The notes: generated by a model from the sequence alone, not told the origin. A stretch of 34,453 nt of DNA from an uncultured Bacilli bacterium (GCA_947627995.1 CANQYE010000011.1:1-34453); one strand, 5' to 3'; numbered from the stretch's first letter, positions 1-7,584 are shown. Numbers and translations: made by a program.

Positions 1-15
1 ATCTAAGTTTTAAAA

Positions 16-50
16 TAAAAAATATGCATTATATAATAGCATATTTTTTT
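16..50 (-). terminator. Intrinsic terminator after spoIVA
   Basis: An inverted repeat (aaaaaatatgc at 17-27 against gcatattttttt at 39-50) lies about 25 bases beyond the spoIVA stop. Read on the minus strand it gives an AT-rich stem with a T-rich tail. Its position after a long gene supports a terminator. The stem has only one G and one C pair per arm, so it would be weak. Confidence 0.6.
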
Positions 51-75
51 AAATATAATTTTTACTATTTATTTA

Positions 76-1554
76 TTATAATACTATAGCAATTAAATTA
101 TTTGCTCCTTTATTAACGATTTTAGTAATAGTTTGACCTAATTTAAATCTTGTATTTTCTGGCATTATTGAAAGTTTAGCTTGAATACCTTCTTTAACTA
201 TCTCATCTAAACTTCTTCCAAATATTTCACTTTTCCAAATATTATCTGGTTGTACCTCATAATCCTTCATTAGATAATTTATTAATTCTTTACTTTGAAG
301 CTCACTTCCAATAATTGGCTCAAATGTACTTTCTACATCAACTTTAATTAAATGAATCGAACTAGCTAATGCTTTTAATTTAACTCCATATCTATTACCT
401 TGTTTAATAATCTCTGGCGTATCTAATTTCATATCTTTTAAACCTGGGTACACAATTCCATAACCAGTACTTCTAACCATTTTAAGTGCATTTTTAATTT
501 GATCATATTCTTCTTTACCTTCACTAAATTCTGCAAATATTTTTAAAAGCCCTGCTTTAGTTGTAATAGTGGTACCCATAATACTTTGTAAAACATCATT
601 ATACAAAGAATCAGGTGCTTCTAAATTTAATGTTACTATTCCTGTTGATGTATCTACATTAGAAATATATGATTTAGCAATATATTCACTATCTTGAAAA
701 TGATTCATTATGTTTTCCACATCTTTTATTTTATCTACTTCAATAACACTTTCTCGAATTTTTTCTAAATAATGCTTTTTGACTTCATGTTCATTTGCAA
801 GTACATGAATCCATTCTGGCATTTTAACATTTATTTCTAATACTGGAAATTCATAAAGAGCCGTTTTAAGTATTTCATATATTTCTTTTTCATTCATATT
901 TTCAATACTTATTGGCATTACTGGTACATTATGCATTTCCTTAATTTCCTCTGCTAAAGCCCTAGTATCAGAATTATTTGGATGTGATGTGTTTAAGATT
1001 ACAATAAATGGTTTACCCATCATTTTAAGTTCGGTTATTACTTTTTCTTCGGCTTCTTCATAATCTCTTCTTCTAAGTTCTCCAAATGATCCATCACTTG
1101 TAACAACTATACCAATCGTGGAATGATCTTTAATAACTTTCTCTGTACCAACAGCTGCAGCTTCTACAAATGGAATATCTTCATCAAACCATGGTGTTTT
1201 GACCATACGAGGATTACCATTCTCATCTTCATAGCCTGTAGCATTAGGTATAACATATCCAACACAATCTATTAGTCGTATTTTTGATTTAAAATCATCA
1301 ACTTTAATAGTTGCACCATTTGAAGGAACAAATTTAGGCTCTGTTGTCATTATTCCTTTCCCTTGAGCACTTTGAGGAATCTCATCTAAACATCTCTTTT
1401 TTTCATATTCATCCTCAATATTTGGCACTACTAAATTTTCGATAAATCTTTTAATAAAAGTAGATTTACCTGTTCGAACGGCTCCTACTACGCCAAGATA
1501 AATTTCGCCATTTCCTCGTTTTGCAATGGATTCAATAATTTCTGTTTTTTCCAT
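76..1554 (-). CDS. spoIVA: Stage IV sporulation protein A (SpoIVA), spore-coat basement ATPase
   Basis: SpoIVA is the ATPase that polymerises on the forespore surface in the mother cell and anchors the spore coat. The product here is 492 residues, the same length as I recall for Bacillus subtilis SpoIVA. A Walker A motif GAVRTGKS lies at residues 24-31, with the catalytic lysine at 30, as in the family. The N-terminal GTPase-like domain is followed by the middle and C-terminal assembly regions, ending in NNLIAIVL. The frame is open 27 codons further upstream, but ATG at 1554 is preceded by a strong GGGGGA ribosome binding site, and it matches the family start. The gene is followed by a terminator and preceded by a possible mother-cell promoter. 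Its presence is good evidence that the organism sporulates. Confidence 0.97.
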   Translation of the reverse strand: MEKTEIIESIAKRGNGEIYLGVVGAVRTGKSTFIKRFIENLVVPNIEDEYEKKRCLDEIPQSAQGKGIMTTEPKFVPSNGATIKVDDFKSKIRLIDCVGYVIPNATGYEDENGNPRMVKTPWFDEDIPFVEAAAVGTEKVIKDHSTIGIVVTSDGSFGELRRRDYEEAEEKVITELKMMGKPFIVILNTSHPNNSDTRALAEEIKEMHNVPVMPISIENMNEKEIYEILKTALYEFPVLEINVKMPEWIHVLANEHEVKKHYLEKIRESVIEVDKIKDVENIMNHFQDSEYIAKSYISNVDTSTGIVTLNLEAPDSLYNDVLQSIMGTTITTKAGLLKIFAEFSEGKEEYDQIKNALKMVRSTGYGIVYPGLKDMKLDTPEIIKQGNRYGVKLKALASSIHLIKVDVESTFEPIIGSELQSKELINYLMKDYEVQPDNIWKSEIFGRSLDEIVKEGIQAKLSIMPENTRFKLGQTITKIVNKGANNLIAIVL

Positions 1555-1580
1555 TAAAATCCCCCTATCGTTTCTAATTA

Positions 1581-1608
1581 ACAATATGTAATTAAAAAAA
1601 ATATATGA
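1581..1608 (-). promoter_or_regulatory. Possible SigE-type promoter of spoIVA
   Basis: On the minus strand a CATATTGT box (1588-1581) resembles the -10 box of mother-cell sigma-E promoters (CATACANT-like), and an ATATAT element (about 1607-1601) sits at roughly -35 distance. The implied start would leave a leader of about 20 bases before the spoIVA ribosome binding site. spoIVA is SigE-controlled in B. subtilis. In such AT-rich DNA chance matches are frequent, so this is tentative. Confidence 0.3.
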
Positions 1609-1628
1609 AAAAAAACATATATTTTTAA
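1598..1628 (-). terminator. AT-only terminator hairpin after fhs
   Basis: Directly after the fhs stop codon the minus strand reads AAAATATATG, eight T, then CATATATTTTTTTT. That is a 10-bp stem with a T loop and a T tail. It sits between fhs and spoIVA and overlaps the proposed -35 region of spoIVA. The stem is almost all A-T pairs, so strength is uncertain. Confidence 0.45.
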
Positions 1629-1631
1629 AAA

Positions 1632-3188
1632 TCATTCAATTCCTTTTACTATTTCACCATCTATTTTTATTTTTTCATAATTAGGAATTTTAGGAAGACC
1701 CGGCATAGTCATAATATCAGCAAGATAAATACAAATATATCCAGCGCCATTATATAATTTAATATTTTTAATTAAAACATTATAATCTTTTGGATTACCT
1801 AATTTATTCTTATCATCTGAGATAGAAAATTGAGTTTTGGCGATACAAATAGGATATTTATTTAAGCTATTTTTTTCGATTATTTTTATTGCTTCCAACG
1901 CCTCTTTTGTATAATTTATATTTTTACAATTTAAAACTTCTTTCAATATTTTTTCAATTTTTATTTTAATATCGTCTTTTAAAGTATAGATTGGGGGTTT
2001 TTTCTTACTATATTTAGAAACAGAAATTATTTTTTTAGCTAAATCAATTGATCCTAAAGATCCATTATCATATGAAGATGATATAGAAAATAAAACATTA
2101 TTTTTTTGACAATATTTTTCTATAAATTGAATATCTTTTTCTTTATCATTTGGAAATTTATTTAAAGTTACAATAATATTATCTGTAAATTTTTTTAATA
2201 TTTGAATATGTGCTTCTAAATTTTCTATACCTTTTTCTAAAGAATTATATTTATATGCTTTTCCACTATGATATTTTAATGATGGTATATTAGTAACTAA
2301 TAATACAGCATCAGGATACATTTTATTTTGCCTAGAAACAATATCAAAAAATTTTATTCCTCCTAAATCGCTCCCAAAACCAGCTTCAGTGACTACATAA
2401 TCAGCTAAATTTAAGGCTGTGTTTAAAGCGATAACACTATTACATCCATGAGCAATATTTGCAAATGGACCACCATGAATTATCGTTGGAGTCTCTTCTT
2501 TTGTTTGAACTAAATTAGGTTTTAACGCCTCAATCAATAATGAAGCCATTGCATTTTCGATTTTTAATTGTTTAGCAAAAATTGCTTCATTATTTTTAGT
2601 ATAGCCAATTATAATATTCCCACATTTATAAATCAAATCTTTTAAATCTTTAGATAAAGTAAAAATTGCCATTAATTCCGAAGCTGCTGTAATATCAAAT
2701 GGAGCATTATCTATATTGCGTAATGTTCTATCATTAATATCTATACATCTTTTAATAGTAACTTTATTAATTTTTAATTTATTTCCTTGAAAAATATGAT
2801 TATCTACAGCCGCACATAATAAATTGTTAGCTGCTGAGATTGCTGCAAAATCACCAGTAAAATTTAAATTTATTGTATCGCTTGGGACAACTATAGACTT
2901 TCCCCCACCTGTTGCCCCACCTTTGACACCAAATACTGGTCCTAGTGAAGGCTCTCTTAATGTTAATATAGTTTTTTTATTTAATAATTTTAAAGCGTCA
3001 GCAACACCAATACTAACTGTTGTTTTACCTGAACCAATCATTGTACCATTTGTGGCTGTTACTAAAATTAATTTCCCTTTTTTTGATTTATTAATTTTAT
3101 TATAATCAATTTTAGCAATATGTTTTCCATAAGTTGTAATATATTTTTTTATTTTTAACTTTTGTGCAATTTTTTCTATATTTTTCAA
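1632..3188 (-). CDS. fhs: Formate--tetrahydrofolate ligase
   Basis: This cytosolic enzyme makes 10-formyl-tetrahydrofolate from formate, ATP and tetrahydrofolate, feeding purine synthesis and initiator tRNA formylation. The P-loop GSGKTT is at about residues 52-57, and the family signature REPSLGPVFGVKGG follows at about 78-91. Further conserved blocks (NLNFTGDFAAISAANNLL, then NDRTLRNI) match the family. At about 518 residues it is somewhat shorter than the usual 555 or so. The open frame begins with GTG at 3197, but that codon lies inside the GGTGA ribosome binding site; TTG at 3188, five bases after GGTGA, is the better start. The gene has its own extended -10 promoter and stops with TGA, which shows that TGA is not tryptophan here. 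Confidence 0.95.
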   Translation of the reverse strand: MKNIEKIAQKLKIKKYITTYGKHIAKIDYNKINKSKKGKLILVTATNGTMIGSGKTTVSIGVADALKLLNKKTILTLREPSLGPVFGVKGGATGGGKSIVVPSDTINLNFTGDFAAISAANNLLCAAVDNHIFQGNKLKINKVTIKRCIDINDRTLRNIDNAPFDITAASELMAIFTLSKDLKDLIYKCGNIIIGYTKNNEAIFAKQLKIENAMASLLIEALKPNLVQTKEETPTIIHGGPFANIAHGCNSVIALNTALNLADYVVTEAGFGSDLGGIKFFDIVSRQNKMYPDAVLLVTNIPSLKYHSGKAYKYNSLEKGIENLEAHIQILKKFTDNIIVTLNKFPNDKEKDIQFIEKYCQKNNVLFSISSSYDNGSLGSIDLAKKIISVSKYSKKKPPIYTLKDDIKIKIEKILKEVLNCKNINYTKEALEAIKIIEKNSLNKYPICIAKTQFSISDDKNKLGNPKDYNVLIKNIKLYNGAGYICIYLADIMTMPGLPKIPNYEKIKIDGEIVKGIE

Positions 3189-3205
3189 ATTAATCACCTA
3201 TTATT

Positions 3206-3214
3206 ATTATATCA
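3206..3214 (-). promoter_or_regulatory. Extended -10 promoter of fhs
   Basis: On the minus strand TGATATAAT (3214-3206) forms an extended -10 box just upstream of the fhs ribosome binding site. No convincing -35 box is present 17 bases upstream, where the sequence is only an A run. The box lies immediately after the end of spoVIF. Confidence 0.45.
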
Positions 3215-3220
3215 TATTAT

Positions 3221-3463
3221 CTAAAACATTTTTTCCACATTTTGAGGAACTTTATCTTGGATAATAGTATTTATAATTTTATCTTCCTTTTCTTTTGGAA
3301 CCTTTTTCCCAGTTATCGCACTTAAGGTTTGAATAACATATCTTAAATTATTCTCATCTTTAAGATTTCCACTTTGTAATTTTTCGGCAAGAGAAATAAT
3401 TGTTTTTTTATCAACTTTAGTTTTTTTCTCAACTTTTTTAAAAAAATCATCATTAAATTTCAT
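3221..3463 (-). CDS. spoVIF: Stage VI sporulation protein F family small protein
   Basis: An 80-residue protein beginning MKFNDDFFKKVEKKT. It matches the pattern I know for the small SpoVIF family: an F-F-K-x-V/I-E-K-K-T start, a central region L-A-x-x-L-Q-x-x-x-x-K-D-E followed by a valine-rich stretch, and a K-K-V-P-K-E motif. SpoVIF is a mother-cell protein needed for late coat assembly and spore resistance. The frame is open 23 codons upstream, but ATG at 3463 has a perfect AGGAGG ribosome binding site seven bases away. It lies between fhs and a small regulator, close to spoIVA, which fits a sporulation role. Identification rests on recall of the motif pattern, not on a search. Confidence 0.8.
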   Translation of the reverse strand: MKFNDDFFKKVEKKTKVDKKTIISLAEKLQSGNLKDENNLRYVIQTLSAITGKKVPKEKEDKIINTIIQDKVPQNVEKMF

Positions 3464-3506
3464 AAAAAAACCTCCTACATATTTATATGTTAGAGATTTT
3501 TTTATG

Positions 3507-3713
3507 TTAAATATCTTGATAAAAAACTTCATCTGGTTTCAAATTAAAAACATTGCTTATTTTTTTTGCTAAACTATAATATAGATTTCTATAACCATTT
3601 TCAATTTGCCAATAATAAGCTTTACTTATTTTTAATTTTTGAGCCATATCATTATATGAATAACCATTTGAAGATCTAAGCCCTTTTAACTTCTTGAGCT
3701 TTTGTCCCTTCAT
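3507..3713 (-). CDS. Small Xre-type helix-turn-helix regulator
   Basis: A 68-residue protein consisting of a single helix-turn-helix domain: KLKKLKGLRSSNGYSYNDMA, then KLKISKAYYWQIENG, then a short C-terminal tail. This is the Xre/Cro fold of small DNA-binding repressors. An ATG also exists at 3719, but it is one base from the GAGAGGG ribosome binding site; ATG at 3713 has proper spacing and is preferred. The promoter just upstream carries a perfect 7-bp inverted repeat overlapping the -10 box, which suggests autorepression. It is divergent from a second Xre gene at 3846. The target is unknown; it may be chromosomal or a phage or plasmid remnant. Confidence 0.8.
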   Translation of the reverse strand: MKGQKLKKLKGLRSSNGYSYNDMAQKLKISKAYYWQIENGYRNLYYSLAKKISNVFNLKPDEVFYQDI

Positions 3714-3732
3714 AAACATCCCTCTCTATTAA

Positions 3733-3749
3733 AATAATATCGTATTATT
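3733..3749. promoter_or_regulatory. Operator-like palindrome over the xre promoter
   Basis: AATAATA, three bases, then TATTATT: a perfect 7-bp inverted repeat. It covers the -10 box (3734-3739) of the minus-strand regulator. A dyad exactly on the -10 of a small repressor gene is the classical arrangement for autoregulation. Whether the protein encoded next to it binds here is inferred. Confidence 0.5.
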
Positions 3750-3762
3750 GTATTTTTGTCAA
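3734..3762 (-). promoter_or_regulatory. Sigma-A promoter of the minus-strand xre gene
   Basis: TTGACA (3762-3757), a 17-base spacer, and TATTAT (3739-3734) on the minus strand. This is a full consensus -35 with a near-consensus -10. The first transcribed base would fall about 10 bases before the ribosome binding site. Confidence 0.75.
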
Positions 3763-3845
3763 TTTTTATCTAGTTATACTGAGGTAGACTTAATAATATT
3801 TTACAATTATCATTTAATTGGTAAAATTTGGCAAATGGAGGTATT

Positions 3846-4097
3846 ATGAATTTAAGAAAAATTGTAGCAATTAATTTAAAATATTTCAGATATAAAGCTA
3901 AGAAATCACAAGAAAAGTTTTATAATGTAGATGGGCTTAATGCTAAGTACATGTCATCAATTGAAAGAGGCGACTTAAATTTTACAATTGATTTTATTGA
4001 AAATGCAGCAAAAATTTTATGCATACCAGTTAACGAATTATTTAATTTTGATGAAAGAAGGATAATAAAAAGAAAACGAATAGATAGCAAAGTTTAA
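3846..4097 (+). CDS. Xre-family helix-turn-helix regulator
   Basis: An 83-residue protein with one Xre/Cro helix-turn-helix domain: NLKYFRYKAKKSQEKF, a recognition region GLNAKYMSSIERGDLN, and the hydrophobic helix IENAAKILCIPVNELF. It ends in a basic tail (RRIIKRKRIDSK). The frame opens at ATG 3828, but ATG 3846 directly follows a GGAGG ribosome binding site and is chosen. It is divergent from the other Xre gene and convergent with der, with one base between the two stop codons. A shared inverted repeat at the junction probably terminates both. The regulon cannot be read from the sequence. Confidence 0.8.
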   Translation: MNLRKIVAINLKYFRYKAKKSQEKFYNVDGLNAKYMSSIERGDLNFTIDFIENAAKILCIPVNELFNFDERRIIKRKRIDSKV

Positions 4098-4104
4098 TCT
4101 ATTC
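4078..4104. terminator. Bidirectional terminator between xre and der
   Basis: GAATAGAT (4078-4085) and ATCTATTC (4097-4104) form an 8-bp stem around an 11-base loop. The plus strand continues ATTTTTATTTTT and the minus strand continues GTTTTCTTTTTATT. The stem overlaps the last codons of both convergent genes. Confidence 0.6.
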
Positions 4105-5403
4105 ATTTTTATTTTTAAATTGAAATAATATCGGCGTACCAACCAAATCAAAATTTTCTCTAATCTTATTTTCTAAATATCTTTCATAACTAAAATGAAC
4201 TAGTCTTTTGTCATTTACATTGAAGGTAAACTTAGGAGGGTTAGTTGCAGTTTGACTAACAAAGTATATTTTTAGTCTTTTTCCTTTGTATGAAGGCGGA
4301 ACATGTAAAGTTATAGCATCAGTTATAACGTCATTTAATAATGAAGTCTTAATTTCTTGATGAGAATTTTTATAAGCATTTATTATTTCTGGCATTAATA
4401 AATGTAACCTTTTTTTAGTTTTAGCAGATAAAAAAACAGTATTTACATAAGGTATAAATTGAAAATTATTTTTAATATTTTCTTTCCAAATTTTGATATT
4501 CTTATCTTGATTATTAATTACATCCCATTTATTAACAACTAATACCATTGGTTTTTTTGCATCAATTGCATAGGATACAATATGTTTATCATGTTCAATT
4601 ATGCCCGTAAATGCATCAATAACAATAACACAAACATCACTTCTATCAATAGCTTTTAAACTACGAATTAAGCTATACTTTTCTACATTTTCATATATTT
4701 TACCCTTTTTACGCATTCCAGCTGTATCTATTACTGTAAATTTTTGTTTGTTATATGTAAATTCTGTATCTATAGCATCTCTAGTAGTTCCGGCGATGTC
4801 ACTTACTATGCTTCTCTCTTTATCAAGCAAAGCATTTATTAAACTACTTTTTCCTACATTAGGTCGTCCTATAACACAAAACTTTATATTTTCGGTATTT
4901 TCTTCTTCTGAAATGACAAAATCTTTAGTTATTTCTTCTAGTAAATCATTTATTCCTAAATTATGTTCAGCACTGATTTTAATAACATTTTCAAAACCAA
5001 GTGAATAAAATTCATAAAAATTTTCTTCGCTTTTTTTATTATCTGATTTATTTACAGCAACAATTACTTTTTTTTGACATTTAATCAACATATCCTTTAC
5101 TAGTAAATCATCACTAGTTATATTTTCTTTACCATCTACAACGAAAACTATTACATCAGATTCATCTATAGCAAGTTCAGCTTGCATTTTAATACTATTA
5201 TTAAAATCCTCATTACCAAGTTCAATTCCACCAGTATCAATTAAGAAAAAATTATATTCTTTATATGAAACATTACCATAAATTCGGTCACGAGTAACAC
5301 CTGGTGTATCCATAATAATAGATTTTTTTTCTTTAATTAATCGATTAAACAATGTTGACTTACCAACATTCGGCTTTCCAATTAAACAAACTGTTTTTTT
5401 CAT
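4099..5403 (-). CDS. der: Ribosome biogenesis GTPase Der (EngA)
   Basis: Der is an essential GTPase with two G domains that acts in maturation of the 50S ribosomal subunit. Both G1 motifs are intact: GKPNVGKST at residues 9-17 and GRPNVGKSS at 179-187. NKSD (118-121) and a later NKWD give the G4 motifs, and DTGG/DTAG give G3. The C-terminal KH-like domain follows, and the length of 434 residues is normal. ATG at 5403 is preceded by GAGGTG. The gene has an extended -10 promoter in the gap behind the prepilin-like gene and a terminator overlapping its 3' end. Confidence 0.98.
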   Translation of the reverse strand: MKKTVCLIGKPNVGKSTLFNRLIKEKKSIIMDTPGVTRDRIYGNVSYKEYNFFLIDTGGIELGNEDFNNSIKMQAELAIDESDVIVFVVDGKENITSDDLLVKDMLIKCQKKVIVAVNKSDNKKSEENFYEFYSLGFENVIKISAEHNLGINDLLEEITKDFVISEEENTENIKFCVIGRPNVGKSSLINALLDKERSIVSDIAGTTRDAIDTEFTYNKQKFTVIDTAGMRKKGKIYENVEKYSLIRSLKAIDRSDVCVIVIDAFTGIIEHDKHIVSYAIDAKKPMVLVVNKWDVINNQDKNIKIWKENIKNNFQFIPYVNTVFLSAKTKKRLHLLMPEIINAYKNSHQEIKTSLLNDVITDAITLHVPPSYKGKRLKIYFVSQTATNPPKFTFNVNDKRLVHFSYERYLENKIRENFDLVGTPILFQFKNKNE

Positions 5404-5432
5404 CTTGCACCTCTTTTTTTCAAATAAGATAT

Positions 5433-5441
5433 ATTATATCA
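5433..5441 (-). promoter_or_regulatory. Extended -10 promoter of der
   Basis: TGATATAAT on the minus strand (5441-5433) lies in the 49-base gap between the prepilin-like gene and der. The -35 region falls inside the end of the upstream gene and is not consensus. Confidence 0.45.
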
Positions 5442-5452
5442 CAAAATATTTT

Positions 5453-6496
5453 TTATTTTCTATAATTTACATTATATTCTTTAGTTTTTCCATTATTTGA
5501 GACAGTTATTTTAAATGTTAATGAATTATTTTGCACTTCTCCACCATAACTTGCAAATCCTTTTCCAGAAGAGCATCTAGTATCGCTTCCATGAATACAT
5601 ATTTTTATTTGAGCATTTTCTTTTTTTGCGGTTGCTTTTATTCCTCCACCAGCTAAAGAAGAATTAGTAATTTTTTGATTGTAAGTTGTTACAGAAGGTG
5701 AAAAATTTATTTTTTCTAATCCATCGGTAGTTGGTTCTATTGAACTTAAATAAACATCGTCATCAATGATGTCTTCATGTTTAATTGTAATATAAGATGA
5801 ATCCATTTGGCCATTTAAAGTAATCCTAATATTACCGGATAATTCACTACGTCCATTAAAAGCGTCACCTGAAGTAGCTTGTCCAGTGCCTTTTGAACAA
5901 TTGCTAGCAATACATACTTCAACTAATGCTTTTGGATCAACTGATGTAGCTGTTATAGAAATTCCACCATCAGATGTATATCGTGTAAAATGAATCCCAT
6001 CATTATTTTTTACATTTATGTTTTCAAATCCAGTAGCTGTTGAAGTAATACTTTTTAATAATCTACCAATAATACATGAAACATCGGATGCATATACACT
6101 GCCTGCTTCATTTTCTTTTATTGTTATCGAAAATTTTATATTATCCAAATATTCGTCATTTAGAAAACCCGCTTCTTCAGATGGGTATGGATTAGTAATA
6201 TGACTTCCAGTTTCATCTTTTATATCTTCTTTAACATAACCTGAATCTAATAATTCAGTCATTGCTATTGTATAGCTACAACCATTTTCACTATCAAAAC
6301 CAGAACTGCATTCTTCCTCATTATCTAATGCATATAATTTTACTGCTGATTTTAATGTTTCAATCTTTTTTTCATACATACTTTTTTTAATATTATTACT
6401 AATTTTTATAACAGATGGTACAGCAATAGTTAATAATATAGCTAATATTGCAATAACTGCGAGTAATTCAATAAGTGTAAATCCTTTTTTTTTCAT
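5453..6496 (-). CDS. Prepilin-like surface protein with cadherin-like repeats
   Basis: 347 residues. The N terminus KKKG^FTLIELLAVIAILAILL is a type IV prepilin leader: cleavage would fall after Gly5, Glu10 is the conserved +5 glutamate, and residues 6-30 form the hydrophobic helix. A pilin-like region follows, with a likely disulfide (CSSGFDSENGC). From about residue 145 to the end there are two beta-sandwich repeats, each with a paired-cysteine motif (VCIASNCSKGTG and ICIHGSDTRCSSGKG). The second ends in the typical TFKITVSNNGKTKEYNVNY strand pattern of cadherin-like (PF12733-type) domains. The same repeat forms the sortase-anchored protein at the right edge of the window. The gene has its own promoter and is monocistronic; no pilus assembly ATPase or prepilin peptidase lies nearby. 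Assignment to a pilus rather than a pseudopilin is open. Confidence 0.8.
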   Translation of the reverse strand: MKKKGFTLIELLAVIAILAILLTIAVPSVIKISNNIKKSMYEKKIETLKSAVKLYALDNEEECSSGFDSENGCSYTIAMTELLDSGYVKEDIKDETGSHITNPYPSEEAGFLNDEYLDNIKFSITIKENEAGSVYASDVSCIIGRLLKSITSTATGFENINVKNNDGIHFTRYTSDGGISITATSVDPKALVEVCIASNCSKGTGQATSGDAFNGRSELSGNIRITLNGQMDSSYITIKHEDIIDDDVYLSSIEPTTDGLEKINFSPSVTTYNQKITNSSLAGGGIKATAKKENAQIKICIHGSDTRCSSGKGFASYGGEVQNNSLTFKITVSNNGKTKEYNVNYRK

Positions 6497-6513
6497 ATCC
6501 TCACCTAGTTTAA

Positions 6514-6542
6514 ATTATATTATATATTGTTTTCAGTTGCAA
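6514..6542 (-). promoter_or_regulatory. Sigma-A promoter of the prepilin-like gene
   Basis: TTGCAA (6542-6537), 17 bases, TATAAT (6519-6514) on the minus strand, about 18 bases before the start codon. The -10 is consensus and the -35 matches at four of six positions. A terminator for ysxC lies immediately upstream. Confidence 0.65.
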
Positions 6543-6545
6543 ATT

Positions 6546-6572
6546 AAAAAAATCATAATTATGATTTTTTTT
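6546..6572 (-). terminator. Terminator overlapping the ysxC stop codon
   Basis: AAAAAAATCATAA (6546-6558) and TTATGATTTTTTT (6559-6571) are perfectly complementary. On the minus strand this is an A-rich arm, an ATAATTAT centre and a T tail. The ysxC stop codon (6571-6573) is part of the stem. Confidence 0.7.
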
Positions 6573-7158
6573 AAACATTACAATCCGAATCAATTATTGA
6601 GTATATTTCTTCTCTTCCTTTTTTAGTTAAAGAAGAAAAATATACTAAAGAATCATTAGATGTAATTTCCATTGTTTCTCTAATTAATTTATCTTGTTTA
6701 GCTCTTTTTGATAAACTTACTTTATCATATTTAGTAGCAACAATTGTTACATTAATATTATAAAATTTTAAAAAATTATACATTAATAAATCATCTTCAG
6801 TTGGTTTGTGTCGATAATCAATTATCAAAAATGCTCTTTTTAAAATTTTTCGATTTTTTATATAATCTTCAATCATCAATCCAAATTTTTTTTGCACATT
6901 TTTTGAAACATTTGCATAACCATAACCAGGAACATCTATTAAATAAAATGAATTATTTACTAAATAAAAATTTAAAACTTGAGTTTTACCAGGTTTAGAA
7001 CTAGTTCTAGCATAATTTTTGCGACCAATAATAGCATTTATAAAACTACTCTTTCCTACATTACTTCTGCCTACTAATAAAAACTCAGCATACTTTTCTT
7101 CTGGGTATTGGCTTACTCTTACAGCAGTTGTATCCAAAATAGCTGATTCTATTTTCAT
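6571..7158 (-). CDS. ysxC: Ribosome biogenesis GTPase YsxC/EngB
   Basis: A small TrmE-Era-family GTPase that acts in late 50S subunit assembly. The G1 motif GRSNVGKS is at residues 30-37, the G3 motif DVPGYGYA at 75-82, and the G4 motif TKYD follows. The length of 195 residues is typical. The start ATG at 7158 is preceded by GTAGGTGAT. In B. subtilis the gene follows lonA; here it stands alone with its own promoter (TATAAT at 7185-7180) and its own terminator. Confidence 0.97.
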   Translation of the reverse strand: MKIESAILDTTAVRVSQYPEEKYAEFLLVGRSNVGKSSFINAIIGRKNYARTSSKPGKTQVLNFYLVNNSFYLIDVPGYGYANVSKNVQKKFGLMIEDYIKNRKILKRAFLIIDYRHKPTEDDLLMYNFLKFYNINVTIVATKYDKVSLSKRAKQDKLIRETMEITSNDSLVYFSSLTKKGREEIYSIIDSDCNV

Positions 7159-7179
7159 TTATAATCACCTACAATCAAT

Positions 7180-7208
7180 ATTATATTAAAAATTTAAAAA
7201 AAAATCAA
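7180..7208 (-). promoter_or_regulatory. Sigma-A promoter of ysxC
   Basis: TTGATT (7208-7203), 17 bases, TATAAT (7185-7180) on the minus strand, about 20 bases before the ysxC start. The spacer is mostly T and A. Confidence 0.6.
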
Positions 7209-7215
7209 ATTAGAA

Positions 7216-7237
7216 AAGATGGAGTTAAATCCATCTT
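7216..7237 (-). terminator. Terminator spanning the stop of the 119-aa gene
   Basis: AAGATGGA (7216-7223), a six-base loop and TCCATCTT (7230-7237) form an 8-bp perfect stem. On the minus strand it is followed by TTCTAATTTG and then a T run. The stop codon lies in the loop, so the last codons of the gene encode one arm. Confidence 0.65.
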
Positions 7238-7584
7238 GTAATTCTTATTTTACGAGTAGTTCCTTCTTCGTATATATCAAATATTTTTAAAATATTTTCA
7301 ATTATAGCTTTAGCTAAATCAGGAACATTACGATTGATTTTAATTTTAGGAAGACTATTTTTCATTTCACTTCTAAAATAATAATCATCTATATATCGTG
7401 CAACAACTTTATCTAAAACTTTTATTCGATTAATATCTTCAATATTATTAATATCAATTCTAAATATATATTCTTGATAAAGCTCAATTAATTTTTCCGA
7501 TATAAAGTCATTTTCTAAATATTCAAAATTAACTATTTTATAAAAATTAGGACATTGTTTTATTATAAGCTTATTACGTTTCAT
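7225..7584 (-). CDS. Uncharacterised 119-residue protein
   Basis: I do not recognise this protein. It is 119 residues, acidic in the middle and basic at both ends (MKRNKLIIKQ at the start, RKIRITRWI at the end), with no signal peptide, membrane segment or clear metal site. Isoleucine, leucine and aromatic residues are spread regularly, suggesting a folded, mainly helical cytosolic protein. It is clearly a gene: it has a promoter (TTGACA, 17, TAATAT), a ribosome binding site (GGTGACTTAGG before ATG 7584) and a terminator at its stop. Its neighbours are ysxC and rasP, which do not suggest a role. Confidence 0.75.
   Translation of the reverse strand: MKRNKLIIKQCPNFYKIVNFEYLENDFISEKLIELYQEYIFRIDINNIEDINRIKVLDKVVARYIDDYYFRSEMKNSLPKIKINRNVPDLAKAIIENILKIFDIYEEGTTRKIRITRWI

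Noticed and set aside
2824-3105. Plus-strand open frame opposite fhs
   Set aside because: It lies wholly inside a strongly conserved gene, lacks a ribosome binding site, and its product has no domain pattern. The same applies to frames opposite der, pnp, infB, nusA and ysxC.
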